Origin: Bidens hawaiensis | Taxonomy: Eukaryota > Streptophyta > Magnoliopsida > Asterales > Asteraceae | Reading direction: 5' to 3' | Assembly (NCBI GenBank): GCA_021521415.1 | Contig: JAIQDT010001737.1 | Location: forward strand, 310,001 to 374,000 | Length of the DNA: 64,000 nt | Shown: positions 46,161 through 58,830 of the stretch, in pieces | How positions within the stretch are numbered: position 1 is the stretch's first letter | Layout of the letters: each line of letters begins with the position of its first letter | The notes under the pieces: model-generated | Seen by the model: only the letters and a program-made list of their open reading frames with translations | What the model was told of the DNA's origin: nothing | The model's database searches: none | Position numbers and translations under genes: made by a program

Positions 46161-47469
46161 AGTTTGTGATATATCTTTTAGCTATCGATTATAGGAAGCT
46201 ACAATAATATAAAGTGAAACATGAGTTAAAAAAAAGTTTGGAAAGATTTTTGGTGGTCTAAACGGTGACTAGCTCGTTAAGACAAGTACTTCGACTTTAA
46301 CTTGATTTTTACCCAAAACTTGGTTTAAGCCAAGGTTTGATCTAACACTTCCAAAGTCTTAAGTAATATGGGTAATATAAGATAAAACATAATTAAAAAG
46401 ATAAGTTGAACTTTTGGTGGTTTGAACATTAACTAACTCGTTAAGACGAGTGTTTGGTTTTACTCGGTTTTTACCCGAAACTTGGGTTCAAGCCAAGATT
46501 TGTTCTACACTTCCATATAAACCATATAATAATTAAAATATAAAGAAAAACTAATTATAAAAGTGTTTCATATAATACGTTTGTTTAAAAGTTAAATAAA
46601 GTGCTTAAACGAGTGTTTGGTTTTGGTTCGGTCCTTGACTCGGTATGATACCGAGGATGGTTACCACATGTCCAAAAATATAGAACTAAAAAAAAGTAAA
46701 ATTTCTAGATCCAAAGTCAAATAAGAAAGTTAAATGGGTAAACTTCCCAAAAACGACCAAACGGATTGAAAACATATACCCGAAAAGGATTGAAATACAA
46801 GATTTGGTTTCGTTGACTTTTAAAGTCTATCTTAAGCAAAACTAGCTTGAACAACTTGCAAGATCAAAGACGGGAAAGGAAGATGATAATGAGCAGGGGG
46901 GAATGGCTGAGATAGAGGGGTATTTATGGGAAAAGATTATGGGTTGAAGGATTGGATAAAAGCTTTGTCCGGTGGATAAACCAGTTAACTTTGATGCTTT
47001 ATTCAAATATAGTTTTTGAGATAATAAATTATGTCCAGGGATGAAAACATGTTTGGCGTGTTCTAGAATAATTATGTGTTGATTTTGGTTGGTTTGGATG
47101 GTTAAAATACAGGTTCGGGCCTTAAACGAGTAAAAACGAACCAAAAATAACAAAATTTATTTGTAGCGCGACCAGATTGGACTTTAAGGCCGCGTGACGC
47201 AACGTGGGGTATTTTGGCTAAACTTTTATTTTGGCAAATTTGTTCAATGCAGTTCGTTTTAGATCATTTTAAGCATAATATACGCGTAAACAACATTAAA
47301 GACTTTAGAATGAAACGACAAGTACAAAACATGATTACAAAAAACAAATCATTATTTTATTAATATCCAAATATCCGAAAATCAAAACGGGTCGGGTTTA
47401 CAATACGAAAACAAATACAAATCAAACCGAAAACAAATACAAATCGAATCGAAAATAACAAATGTCACA
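46161..47469 (-). repeat. Ty3/gypsy LTR-like segment
   Basis: Begins on minus with TGTGACATTTGTTATTTTCG (47469), the same start as the solo LTR at 6682 and the LTRs at 57714 and 59106. Contains two to three degenerate units of about 162 bp around CTCGTTAAGAC..GAGTGTTTGG and ACCCGAAACTTGG (46240-46640). The other border is unresolved. Confidence 0.5.
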
Positions 47470-48119
47470 GTATTAATAATGTTTCTAAACATGACTAAAT
47501 TTGTCAGTTTTTTAGTTACGTATGTTTTACACATCGCAGCTTATTGTTACATACCGAGTTACGTGTGTTACATTATTGCAATATTAATATAAAGGGGGAG
47601 GGAGAAACGAAACAACTTTCCAATTTCAGAAAGTGCAGGTCTTTTTTTCTTGTTTTCATCACAATTACATTCTCATTTTAGCTTTTTGCAATAAAATAAT
47701 ATTAAAAGTAAAAAAAAGTGAAACTTACTTTTTTCTAAACAAATCTCATCTGTTTATTTTGAAAGTCAATGGTTATAAAATGAGTTTCAAAGTTTTCATG
47801 CTAGGGAAGAGGTTTCAAGGTTGGGATACTCAGTGACGTATGATCTAATGAGGATAAAGACGGGGCCACCAAACAACAAACAATGAAAACTTTTTTAATC
47901 ATGTAATAATCAATTGAGCAATACACACAAACGCATTAAATAGAATTGTGGTTGAGGACTCGCTTAACTAAATCATGTGGTTGTGGTACACACATAGTCC
48001 CCAAAACAAAAGAGCGAAAACGGGGATGCGATTACTCACCTTAGCAAAGTTGGAAAGTCTAAAATTATAATAAAATAATAAAAATCTTCTTAAGTGAGTA
48101 GAAAAAACCGAACTAGCGA
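47470..48119. other. Retroelement interior, nothing coding
   Basis: A purine-rich AAAGGGGGAGGGAGAAAC stretch at 47592 is the only notable feature. Confidence 0.35.
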
Positions 48120-49560
48120 GTTTATCCCTGAATAGAACAAAATACTTTAATTAATAAAACTAATAAAACTTGACAAATTAAATTACAAATCTTGAGGGTT
48201 TTCGATAAAAATAGTGAAAAAGTCTGTTTAAGTTTGTGTTCGGAGCTGGGATAGTCTGGACTAAATGAACTTGAGGAGAAATGAGTTGGGGAACTAGATG
48301 TTGGTAGGTTAGACTTGATATGCTTGAGAGGGATAGTAAGGGATAAGTGCAACTTGGGCTTGGTAAGCAAAAGCAAACCGAGGACATGCATCGCGTAGAT
48401 GGTTAGGGTCACCATAGTTGTAACAAGCCCTAACGGGAGCAATGGTCTAAGCAAATGGCACAGGGCGTTGCTGATTTTTCAGTCGTGCAAACCGTTGTAC
48501 GGCGGTTTGCACTCAAGGAGCTTAACGACAAGTGTTGTCTAGATGACCATAATGGCTATAGTTACTGCAGAAGCGACAACCATAGTGAGTCAGGTGATGA
48601 CGTTGACAAGTGTTGTACGAAGAGTGTGGACTAGTATATGGCTTCTTTTTGGGATAGGATTGTTGGGCTTGAGGCCGAGAAGGATTGGATTGAGTGAGAA
48701 CATATTTTTAATGGTTGGGATTGCATTTCTTGTTGTGGTAATGACTGTTATTGAGCTTGGAGTAGGTTTCGTATTTGAATAAAGTTTCGGGCTTGTATTC
48801 TTTAATGGGCTCAGTAGTGGTTGTATTAGTGGGCTTCTTGAAGTATTTCCGCATTAAAAGTCTCGGCTTTAGCATGGTTCTCGGTTAAGGTAGCAACAAG
48901 GGCTATAGATTCAACAATGGTTGGTGGGTTTCGATTGAGAACAAAATCTTGGATAGACATGGGCATACCCGATATATACTTATCAATAGCTCTATCGGGA
49001 ATGGTAACGAGACAAGGAACCCATTAGCTAAGATTGTGGAAGTGATTCGAGTAAGTGGCATTGTCACCAATGACTTGCTTAAGTTCCCAGAATTCAGTCT
49101 CGAACCTTTCGAGTTCATGCATGATGCAAAACTCTTTCTTCAAAAGGGCTTTGAGGTCCTCCCATGGCAAGGCCATGGCGATTTAAGCTCCTTGGACTTT
49201 CTTAACTCCATTCCGCCAACAAAGAGCCCTCAAGTCAAATACACTTAAGGCAAAAAGCTGGTTTTCTTGTGATCGGGACACTCACAGTGGATGAAAACTT
49301 TATCCATGCTATTGAACCACCATTGGAGTTTTGTGGCATTCTCTTATCCCGGATACTTGGATAGGTTGGTGGTGGTAAACTGTTTGTTGTTACAGGCAGC
49401 TGGAGCAGCTGAGGATAAAGATTTGTTGGCGTTGATGGCTTGGATTTGGGTAAGAAGGGTTGGAATCATGGAGGCCATTTCCATGGTGATGCGGGCAGCC
49501 AAACGACGGTCAGAGCTCCTTTGGGGATGACGAAGATTACGACAAGGGTAAAATCTGTAA
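48120..49560 (-). pseudogene. Ty3/gypsy gag remnant (single-copy part plus duplicated 5' part)
   Basis: Minus strand. 49560-49200 encodes the gag start region (MASMIPTLLTQIQ, LSKYPG, ENATKLQWWF..MD.VF..C). 49200-48700 continues with many stops. 48640-48500 and 48450-48360 are the two zinc knuckles, CSNYSHYGHLDNTC and CYNYGDPNHLRDAC, in both of which the second Cys is Tyr, so neither could bind zinc normally. TGC/TGT to TAT fits G-to-A decay. Confidence 0.75.
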
Positions 49561-49639
49561 AATATCATGAGATGATGGTATGTTTGCGAAATATATGTGG
49601 TTGAAAGTTTAATAAATCAACATAATATGAAAAATTAAA

Positions 49640-50721
49640 GGAAAATTGGTTTTAAATAATCCTAACTATGCCCTGTTGGTAAATAACAGTCTCAACTTCA
49701 CACTTGTCTGGTGGCAGTCCGAACTAAATATATATTTGTTTCTAACGGTCCGTGACTAACGGAGAACTAACTCTGTTAGTCCAATGATGATGTGGCATGC
49801 ATACGTGTCAAAAACGTGCTTATATGAAAAATACGTGGCAAGATCGAGCTTACGTGGTAGATTACACAATCACCATTACCATTACCACCACCATCACCAC
49901 TCTCTAATCACTCTTTCTATCTCTCTCTTCTCTTCTCGCTCTCTACTCCAGTAACTCCACCACCACTTATCACCTGCCGCTATCAGCACCACTACCTGCC
50001 AACACCTACCATCAAGCCCTAATCATATTAATCTTCATCATCTGCTTCTTTTTCTAGTGGTGACGGAAGAGTGTACGGTGGCGTACATCACGATGGTGAG
50101 GGGAAATATCCACGACTGGTGGATATGTGGACTGTGTGTGGAGGCAGTGAAGGATGAGACAGCGAGATCTTGTTCGCAATCGCGGGAGAAAGGTCGTCTC
50201 CGGCGGTGGCGCTGTTAGAATTGGTAGTGGTGAATTAAGATGGTCAGTTGGAGGTGGTGGGTTCCAATGGTGGATCTAGGTTTGTGAACTCCGGCAAGAT
50301 TAGGGCAGAAATCCGGCTAGTGGTGGTCGGAGAAGATGACTGGAAGATGGCCAGCTGCAGGTGGTGGGTTCCAGTGGTGGCTCTGTGGATGGGCATGGCG
50401 GTGGTCGGGGTTCCGGCGATGGTTGCAGGGGTGGTGGACTGGTGGTGTTGTGGTGGGTGAGGGTTGTAAAGGGTAATAGGTTGAAGATGATGGGTTTAGT
50501 GGTGGGATGGACACAGTCAGCCGCCACGTAACATTCCACGTAATCAAGTTTTTGCCAACTGGGATGACCACGTCAGACAAAGACTAACGGAGTTAACATC
50601 CATTAGTCGCGGCCCTTAAAAACAAATACACAAATAGTTGGTACTGCCAGCAGACAAGTGTAAAGTTGGGACTGATATTTACCAATAGGGCATAGTTTGG
50701 ATTATTTAAAACCAATTTTCC
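49640..50721. mobile_element. Pack-MULE copy 2 with perfect 9-bp TSD
   Basis: Long inverted repeats (GGAAAATTGGTTTTAAATAATCC-like, about 95 bp with divergence) and TSD AAAATTAAA at 49631-49639 and 50722-50730, the hallmark of Mutator-like elements. The duplicated paralogous locus at 53056-53070 has the same target sequence once and no insertion. Close to 39002-40162 over its whole length. No transposase. Confidence 0.9.
50057..50219 (+). pseudogene. Captured DUF1677 gene fragment (copy 2)
   Basis: Encodes EECTVAYITMVRGN and WWICGLCVEAVKDE followed by an Arg/Ser-rich tail and the same stop as copy 1. No ATG in frame close upstream: the 5' part present in copy 1 is shorter here. Compared with copy 1 the residue before WICGLC is Trp rather than Lys. 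Confidence 0.7.
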
Positions 50722-50730
50722 AAAATTAAA

Positions 50731-52240
50731 TAATTCTTAAATATTATTCATTAAATCAATATGTAATTGAGGTTGTTGCTAAGGCTGAGGTTTGTAAAAT
50801 TCTTGAGTAAAAATGAAAATAATTAAAAAGAGCACTGTTCCATCTCATGCTCTCCCAGCCCGTTGCTCCTCAAGCTCATTTAGTCTAGAATCAAACCGAA
50901 TTAGACGAGATTTGAAGCATAAAATCGATAATTCGCGAACGGGTCTAATCTAGTGCTTGGTCGCGCTATACGAAGAGCTATGGGCTCTTCCCGTTGTGCT
51001 AGGTGACAAGTGACTTTTCTGAGCAATTTATTTTTTTGGCATTTTTAACCCATGAACTTTCTAAAATGCGATTTAAGCTAAGATAAGCGAATTTATGGAT
51101 TGTTTGACATATTTAAATAACATAATATTATAAAATGAATTAAACACCAACAAATACTAATAAATGTGTGTTTTATTAATAAGGGAAAATCTGAATTGCA
51201 AGCTCGGGTCAGGTAAACAAAACAAATACGAATATGAGCGTATTGGTTTGTGTCTCATGTTATCTTATAAATAACCTGCAAAATGAAATCACATCCACTA
51301 TGATACACAAGTATAATAACATAAGTGTATTAATGTGTGAGCTTAACAACAATTTGAGCATAATAATAGATGAGTGTAATTATGTGTGTGATTACAAATA
51401 TTTGACAACATATTATATTACACATTGTTTTTTTTGCTATTATGTACCAAACTTCATGAGTGATAACATTTTTTTGGTTATTATGCACATGTACTAAATA
51501 ATATAATTTGATTCAACGTGGGAGCTTTTGGATTGTGAAATACAATTTTAAAATTAGATATATTTTATGTCTGATTAAAAGCTGTTAGGCATCACATTTG
51601 TTGCTGAACTGGATGAAGAGTAGAATTTGATATATTGTTATCATGATTTTTAATTGCGGAATGTTTAGTTACGCTTTTGTTATTATTACTTTTAATTGGA
51701 AACAGATCTAACAACTACGCATCATACTAACACATAATTATGACATTCGATTTTGGTTTTGATTTCTCATGATCAATTATATCCGATTTGTAAGATCTAG
51801 TAGGATTGCATAAATGATTTCCACAATGAAAAGTAGATCGCCCCAATGAATTAGCTTTAGGTTAATGTTTGGTGTGGATCAAATTAGGATTGCATAGTTG
51901 GTTACACCAACGAACTAGCTTTAGGTTATTTAGGTTTATGTCACCATGTAGTTTCAAATTGAAATCAATGCTTTAACTTCTCACATATATTTTGTATAAT
52001 AACCTATTATTTTGCTTTAACCCACCTGCCTATATATATGTGTGTGTGTGTGTGTGAGTGAGTGTGTTTGTGCATGTGTATGTACATGCGTATGTATGTA
52101 TATACGTATTCATGTATGTATGTATGTATGTATGTATGTGTGTGTGTATGTATGCATGCATACATGTATGTATGTATTTATGTATGTATGCATGTATGTA
52201 TGTATGCATGCATGCATGCATGCATGGATGTATGTATGTA

Positions 52241-52271
<31 letters not shown>

Positions 52272-52610
52272 GTGTGTATGCATGCATACATGTATGTATG
52301 TATGTTTATGTGTGTGTGTGTATGTGTGTGCGAGTGTGGCTTTATTGTAAAATGATCTTCTACTTTCTACATAAATGAGTCTGCTTAACATGATCTCTGA
52401 GGAGATGATTGGAGATGTAGAATATCCAATTCAACCTATTGGTGAGGGGGTATACGAGCATGCTTGCTGATATGATTCTACACGATCAATCTGACTCCAC
52501 TAACCCTAAGCCTATTTTGGTCAAGAAGAAAAGGAATGAAACAGATAATATTGAAGATGGACCTTCTCGTGAGAAGACAAGGCCATGTATTCGTGTTTCT
52601 GCACCATCAA
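50731..52610 (+). repeat. Duplicated module, unit 1 (continues from 49200)
   Basis: Directly repeated at 53065-54795 (LTR-derived part, AT-rich part, microsatellite and start of an accessory-gene exon). 52381-52605 is the beginning of the accessory-gene exon (MISEEMIGDVEY-like), cut off where unit 2 begins with gag sequence at about 52611. Confidence 0.8.
52040..52340 (+). repeat. (TGTA/TGCA)n microsatellite, unit 1
   Basis: About 300 bp of TG, TATG and TGCATGCA repeats. All overlapping open frames (Cys/Met/Tyr/Val or His/Thr/Ile-rich) are repeat artefacts. Confidence 0.97.
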
Positions 52611-52995
52611 TCTTAACTCCGTTCCGCCGACAAATTAGAGCCCTCAAGTCAAATACACTTGAGGTGATTATGGTTTTCTTGTGCTCGGGGCACTCGCAGC
52701 GGATGAAAACATTCTCCATGATTTCGAACCACCATTGGAGTTTTGTGGCATTCTCCTCTCCCGGATACTTGGATAGGTTGGTGGTGGTAAACTGTTTCTT
52801 GTTACATGCAGTTGGAACAGTGGAGGATGAAGATTTGTTGGCGTTGATGCCTTGGATTTGGGTTAGGAGGGTTGGAATCATAGAGGCCATTTCCATGGTG
52901 ATGCGGGCAGCCAAACGACGGTCAGAGTTCCTTGCGGGACGAAGAAGATTACGGCGATTAGATAAACTAAAAGGGTAAAATTTGCAAAATATCAT
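52611..52995 (-). pseudogene. Ty3/gypsy gag fragment, duplicated
   Basis: Minus-strand open stretch of about 130 codons (MASMIPTLLTQIQGINANKS, LSKYPGEENATKLQWWFEIMENVF, CPEHKKT), better preserved than its copy at 49200-49560. Truncated at the duplication junction. Confidence 0.8.
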
Positions 52996-54051
52996 GAGAT
53001 GATGGTAAGTTTACAAAATACATGTGGTTGAAAGTTTTTATAAATCAACATGATTTGAAAAATTAAATAAATATTTAAAATTATTCATTAAATCAATCTA
53101 TAATTAAGGTTGTAGCTGAGGCTGAGATTTGTAAAATTCTTAAGTATAAATGAAAATAATTAAAAAACTCATCTAGTCTAGACCATTCCAGCTCATGCTC
53201 TCCCAGCCCATTGCTCCTCAAGCTCATTTAGTCTAGAAACAAACCGAATTAGACAAGATTTGAAGCATAAAATCTATATTTCGCTAACGGGTATGTTCTG
53301 GTGCTTGGTCGCGCTATACGACGAACTATGGGCTCTCCCCGTCGTGATACGTGGCAAGTGGCTTTTCTCAGCAATTTGATTTTTGGCAGTTCTAGCCCTT
53401 AAACTTTCTAAATGCGATTTAAGCCAAGATAAGCTAATTTAAGGATTGTTTGACATATTTAAATGACATAATATTATAAAATGAATTAAACACCAACAAA
53501 TACTAATAAATGCGTGTTTTATTGATAAGGAAAAATCTGAATTACAAGCTCGGTTCAGGTAAACAAAACAAATACGAATATGAGTGTATTGGTTTGGGTC
53601 TCATGTTATCTTATAAATAACCTACAAAATGAAATCACATCCACCATGATACACAAGTGTAATAACATGAGTGTAATAATGTGTGAGCGTAACAAAAATT
53701 TGAGCATAATAATAGATGGGTGTAATTCTGTGCGTGATTACAAATTTTTGACATCATATTGGATTTCACATTGTTTGTTTTTTGCTATTATGTACCAAAC
53801 TTCATAAGTGATAACATCTTTTTTTATTTTTGGTTAATATGCGCATGTACTAAATAACATAATGTAATTCAACGTGGGAGCTTTAGGATTGTGAAATACG
53901 TTTTTAAAATTAGATATTTACGTATTGTAATTAAATCATATTTTATGTCTGATAAAAAGTTGTTAGGCATCACATTTGTTGCCGAACTGGATGAAGAGTA
54001 GAATTTAATATATTGTTATCACGCTTTTTGATTGTGGATTGTTAGTTACAC

Positions 54052-54055
<4 letters not shown>

Positions 54056-54113
<58 letters not shown>
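54056..54113 (+). repeat. (TTA)n microsatellite
   Basis: About 19 units; only three units in the paralogous place of unit 1 (near 51680). Confidence 0.95.
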
Positions 54114-54115
<2 letters not shown>

Positions 54116-54453
54116 TTTAATTGAAAACAGATCTAACCATTACGCATGATACTGACACATAATTATGACGTTCGATTTTGGTTTTGATTTCTCATGATCA
54201 ATTATGTCCGATTTGTGGGATTTTCTAGGATTTCATAAATGAATTCCATAATAAAAATCAGATCGTGCCAATGAATTAGCTTTAGGTTAATATTTGGCGT
54301 GGATCAAATTAGGATTGCATAATTGGTTACACCAACAAACTAGCTTTAGGTTATTTAGGTTTATGTCACCACGTAGTTTCAAATTGAAATCAACGCTTTA
54401 ACTTCTTACATATGTTTTGTATGATAACCTATTATTTTGCATTAACCCACCTG

Positions 54454-54455
<2 letters not shown>

Positions 54456-54489
<34 letters not shown>

Positions 54490-54655
54490 TGTGCGTGTGT
54501 ACATACATTCGTATGCATGTATATACGTATTTATGTATGTATGTATGTATGTGTGTGTATATGTATGTATGCATGTATGTATGTATGTATGTATGTATGC
54601 ATGCATGCACGCACGCACGCATGTATGTATGTGTGTGTGTGTGTGTGCGAGTGTG
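54456..54655 (+). repeat. (TA)n and (TGTA/TGCA)n microsatellite, unit 2
   Basis: About 15 TA units then 170 bp of TATG/TGCA/ACGC repeats, ending before the same ATTGTAAAATGATCTTC as in units 1 and 3. Confidence 0.95.
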
Positions 54656-54974
54656 CCCTTATTGTAAAATGATCTTCTACTTTCTACATAATTGAGTCTA
54701 CTTAGATGATTGGATATGTAGAATATCCAATTCAACCCATTGTTGAGGGGGGATATACGAGCATGCTTTCTTATATGATTCTACACGATCAATCTGACCC
54801 CGAAAATCTTTTCTATGATCAGATACGAATCATGTCATACATGAGCAGGCTCCGTAAGATCTAGTTCACTTAACTTCAGATTATTTAATAGTATAGTATA
54901 AAATGCCTTCATTTCCTCTGCATTGGCGCAATCTATGATACTATCGGAGTAAAAAAGGGGTCTAAAGAACTAAC

Positions 54975-56140
54975 CCTGATCCTATTGTGGTCAAGCAGAA
55001 AAGGAAGCAAACTGATAATAGTGAAGATGTACATTCTCATAAGAAGACAAGGCCATGAGTTCGTGTTTCTACACCAGTTCATTCTAATGATAATGATGTG
55101 CAGTTTATCAATGATCTTCCCACAACTAATTATCAAGATGAATGAAGGGATCCGTTCGATGAGGAGGATAGAAGTGGACACTCCATTATGCATTCTCTTC
55201 CTGATCCTTTTGTGCCAAAAGGAGATGTTGGGGATTAACAAATTTTCATGCCCCGATGAACTATCCTTAACGAAGACACGTTTAGTGATCCTCATGTATG
55301 CCAACAAGTTTTTCGCAATCTTGCTCCTCCTAGTGAGAGTCTTCGTGTTTCACAAATGGAAATTGAGCCAATTCTCAATGTAATCTATCAACATTATGCT
55401 CGATTAATTGCATTAATTCCACATGTTGCTGATAAGATTGTTTCATGCAAGAGTAACGCTGACCAGGCCCTTGAAAGGGCTTCAAGTTTGGAAGGTCTCC
55501 TTAAAGATGATTTATCAATTATGGGCAAGTTTCATTTAGAGCATTTACTTTGAGAAAATGAGTTGTTGAGTCAGTTGAAGGCATTTGAAGAGGAGCATGA
55601 AAGGATAAGTCAGGATCGCGTTGCCCTAGCTGAGGAGAGGAAATTTTGATGTGGAGATGGAGAAGTTCAAAGCTGAAAATATGGAGTTTAAGGCCAAGGC
55701 CGTTGAAGATCGTAATTGGTTGATAAAGGAGGGGTTTTTTCATGAATTTGATAACTTGCATCACAACATGGAGGTTCGCGGGCCGCTTGTTACTTTTCCT
55801 GAAAGCATCCGTAAGATGGGCTTTCAAGAAGGTCTTGAGGCAGGCTATGCCGCCTCTTCTAGTCAGATTCATTTTATGTCTATCAAGGGGTATGACCCTG
55901 TGGTCAAGCAAAAGTTTAAGGCCAATGCCAATGCTTTATAGAATATGTCCTTTCCTTATATGGATGTTCTTGCTGATTGTGTTGACAAGCCTTTATTAGT
56001 GCTCAAAATGTTAAAGCCTAAGGAACTGACGAATGTGGCCCCTACCCAGTCAATTGTCCATAGGAGTTGTTGTGGATAAACAAACCCAACTAGCATAAGC
56101 GCTAGAACAGGTACATCCTCTTCTCCAATTTTATAAATTA
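54975..56140 (+). pseudogene. Accessory gene copy in the left arm, broken
   Basis: Plus strand, three or more frames. Recognisable blocks: NEDTFSDPHVCQQVF, SESLRVSQMEIE, IALIPHVADKIVSCKSNADQALERAS, RNWLIKEG, SIRKMGFQEGLEAGYAAS and SFPYMDVLADCVDKP. Frameshifts and stops near 55200-55260, 55550 and 55650. The intron acceptor before the 5' exon is mutated here (CTACAT for CTACAG). Same family as the minus-strand copy at 60300-61611. Confidence 0.75.
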
Positions 56141-57713
56141 TTGATTTGAATACATGGGATATGTTTGAGGATGATCGTGTTAGTAAACTTATTTAGAAAG
56201 CTGATGCTAAAGGGGTTTGGCCAAGGATGATGATGTTGATAAAGGCATTGAAGATTCAACATAGATGTAAGAAGGGAATGCCCTTCTTCTTTTGATGTAT
56301 GTTTTATGAACAATTGTCGTATGATTTTAAATAATGGCTTAAGAACTATATATATGTCTATGATAAACTATAAAACTAATTAATCATGAACTACATTAGT
56401 GAGCGTCTCCTTGAATACCTCACTGCTAATTTTTGTTCTCGACATCTAATGTGGTTTAATGCTCATGTTGATGGGCGTGCACGACATGATGTTTTATGAT
56501 TTCTCATATTGGACAAGCGTATTTGCGATGCCTAAAACTAAATTCAAAATTAAGGCCCTTTTAAAGCTTATTTTTATCAATTCCTCTTTTATTCGTGTTG
56601 GGCACTAGGTCTAAACCAATCACGATTAACCCAAATAGGCAGTTGATTGTATGATATTCCCAATGAAACAATGAGTTAATCTGAAATCATATAAAATGAT
56701 ATTTAATCATGCCTCATTATATCAGACATAAACTACATACCTAAAATTAAAGTAGAATAACCAATACCAGATTTATTGTCCAACGGAAATAATCTCAAAA
56801 CAAATTAACAACTAAGCAAGTTGATGGTGCTTGTAAACGTAGGATCATTTTTGGTTGTGTAAAACATATATTTCCTACATTTTTTTCCTAAATCTGGTCA
56901 CTAGATAGGTCCAATAACTCATCAAATTGCATCCATTCACCTATGGATTAATATAAGGCTGTAAACAAGTTGAATAGCTTAAATGAAAAATGTATGCAGA
57001 AAAGGACACAAATTTTGGACAAAATTTACAAAATTTTAATTCATAAACATCAACACCTAAAACAATAAACATGATTTCCAATCAAACACAAGTACACAAG
57101 AGAATGCAGAGTTATGTCAAACAATCAAATCTACACACACATTGTTCAACAATAGCAAATTATCAGCAACAGGGAAATAAATAAGAACTTACCACATCAA
57201 TAGATTTTTTCTAATCCAAATTAAGAAGTTTTATATAAGTATATGTGGTTTTAATATATATACCAATTTATATACCTTGTTTAGCAACATAAAAAATTCA
57301 AATACATGGTAATAAATCATCAACGTGATAGAATGTTTGGTGAAAAGCTCCTCCTTTGGCAAAATAGGTCGTTTACGTGCAATAAGTGTGTATAATTGGT
57401 GGAAGCCTCTCTTATAATATGGATCCTACATTTTTCATAGTAACTCCTTATTTTTTCGCAAAAGTTCCACCTCAAAGTCCAGCGCGACCATGTTTCTACC
57501 ATTTTTTGTCTCGACAACCCTTGGAACTATGGTTAACCAGGTGTCTTCTTGTGTTGAGATACCAACACAAAACAAGTATTTGTTTAATCAAAACTCAGTG
57601 TTTATGTCAAATATGAGTTATTGTATACTGAAATTCAGATTTTATACACAATTAAGTCAACCACGCATAAAGTCAACGTAGAAGGAAGAGAAAACCTTGA
57701 ATATCATAGATAT

Positions 57714-58830
57714 TGTGACATTCGTCATTTTCGATTTATTTATTTGTATTTGTTTACCCGGCCTAGGCTTGTATTCAGATTCTTATAATTAATGAGATAG
57801 AGTATTTATTAGAAATTATGTTGTTTAATTTATTTTTTATTGCTTTGGTATTTAATTGTGTTAAAACATCCTTAAAAACACTTGTTTTAGCCTGAAAACG
57901 CATTTCTGGAAACCATAGGGGCTAAATATGCCGAATCATGAAAGTCAAGAACATCACCCCCTCGTGTGACACGTAAGGGGGATGTAATTTCTACACGTAG
58001 CTCGTAGGAAGCAACAAATCCGTTTTTTTTATTTTTGTTGGTTTTTGACTCGTTATAATCTAATCTTAATCCCAAACTCGTTATCATTCAAATTCAACGG
58101 TTCTGGAATGTCCTTAGATGAATTCTATCATAAATCAACAATCTTTATTCCTGATTAATCAAGTTTGATCTCTAATTCGTGATTATCTTATCATTTGTTT
58201 AAGTTTCAAAGTTTGGTTATCTTTAGAATTATGATAAACTCAAAGCTAAAACCGATTGCTATATAAAAAAAGGTAGTATGTCATTCATTCATTTCTACTC
58301 AACTCACAATTCTCTCTCACTTTAGCCAATTCAAGGCTCAATCAAGTTTTCTTCAAGTTTTAACTTTCAAAAACTCAAACGCTCTCTTAAGCTTCATTCA
58401 TCTCGTTTTTCCATCAATCCTCAAGTTAGTTTTGGTTTTGATTGTTAGTTATCAACTCATGAACGAAATCCCTCATCCAACTTCAACGAATTTGAGGGAC
58501 TTTATGTTCAATTGAATCAAATTCAGTTTAGGTTTTTATTATGAATTAGTTTGGGGCTTTTCAATTACACTAAGAATTAACCCGAATTAGCTTATGACTT
58601 TTTTATATTTTATGCTCGTAATTATGTTTTGGACATGTTGGACCCGCATACGATCTCATAATGACATTCGATCCGACTATGAACCGAGCACTCGCTTAAT
58701 TTATGATTTCTTCATATTTCATGTTCTTAGTTTTATTATTAATTTTGGTTTGTTTTAGTTTGATTTCAACTTTGTAATATTTATTTAAATTTTAGGGCAT
58801 CCTCAAGTTTGGTTTGGTCAGCTCTCTTAC
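57714..58830 (+). repeat. Gypsy LTR-like segment at palindrome centre
   Basis: Starts TGTGACATTCGTCATTTTCG and continues through the arm end (57990) into 840 bp of unique spacer with a CAACTCACAATTCTCTCTC leader-like stretch near 58300. The inverted partner starts at 59106 reading leftward and is cut at about 58830. Confidence 0.6.

Larger units (their letters stand above)
53065..54795 (+). repeat. Duplicated module, unit 2
   Basis: Same order as 50731-52500. Differs by a long TTA array (54056-54113), a shorter and different microsatellite (54456-54655) and scattered substitutions. It runs straight into the left palindrome arm. Confidence 0.85.
54135..57990 (+). repeat. Left arm of inverted duplication
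   Basis: Matches the reverse complement of 58830-64000 in the same order: 54135-54405 with 63745-64000, 54660-54795 with 61490-61640, 54971-56640 with 59810-61490, 57080-57990 with 58830-59745. Arm-specific insertions are about 170 bp (54801-54971) and about 380 bp (56698-57078). Confidence 0.9.

Noticed and set aside
52030..52391. Six overlapping open frames of Cys/Met/Tyr or His/Thr repeats
   Set aside because: Translations of the TG/TATG/TGCA microsatellite; the same holds at 54412-54735 and 61595-61833.
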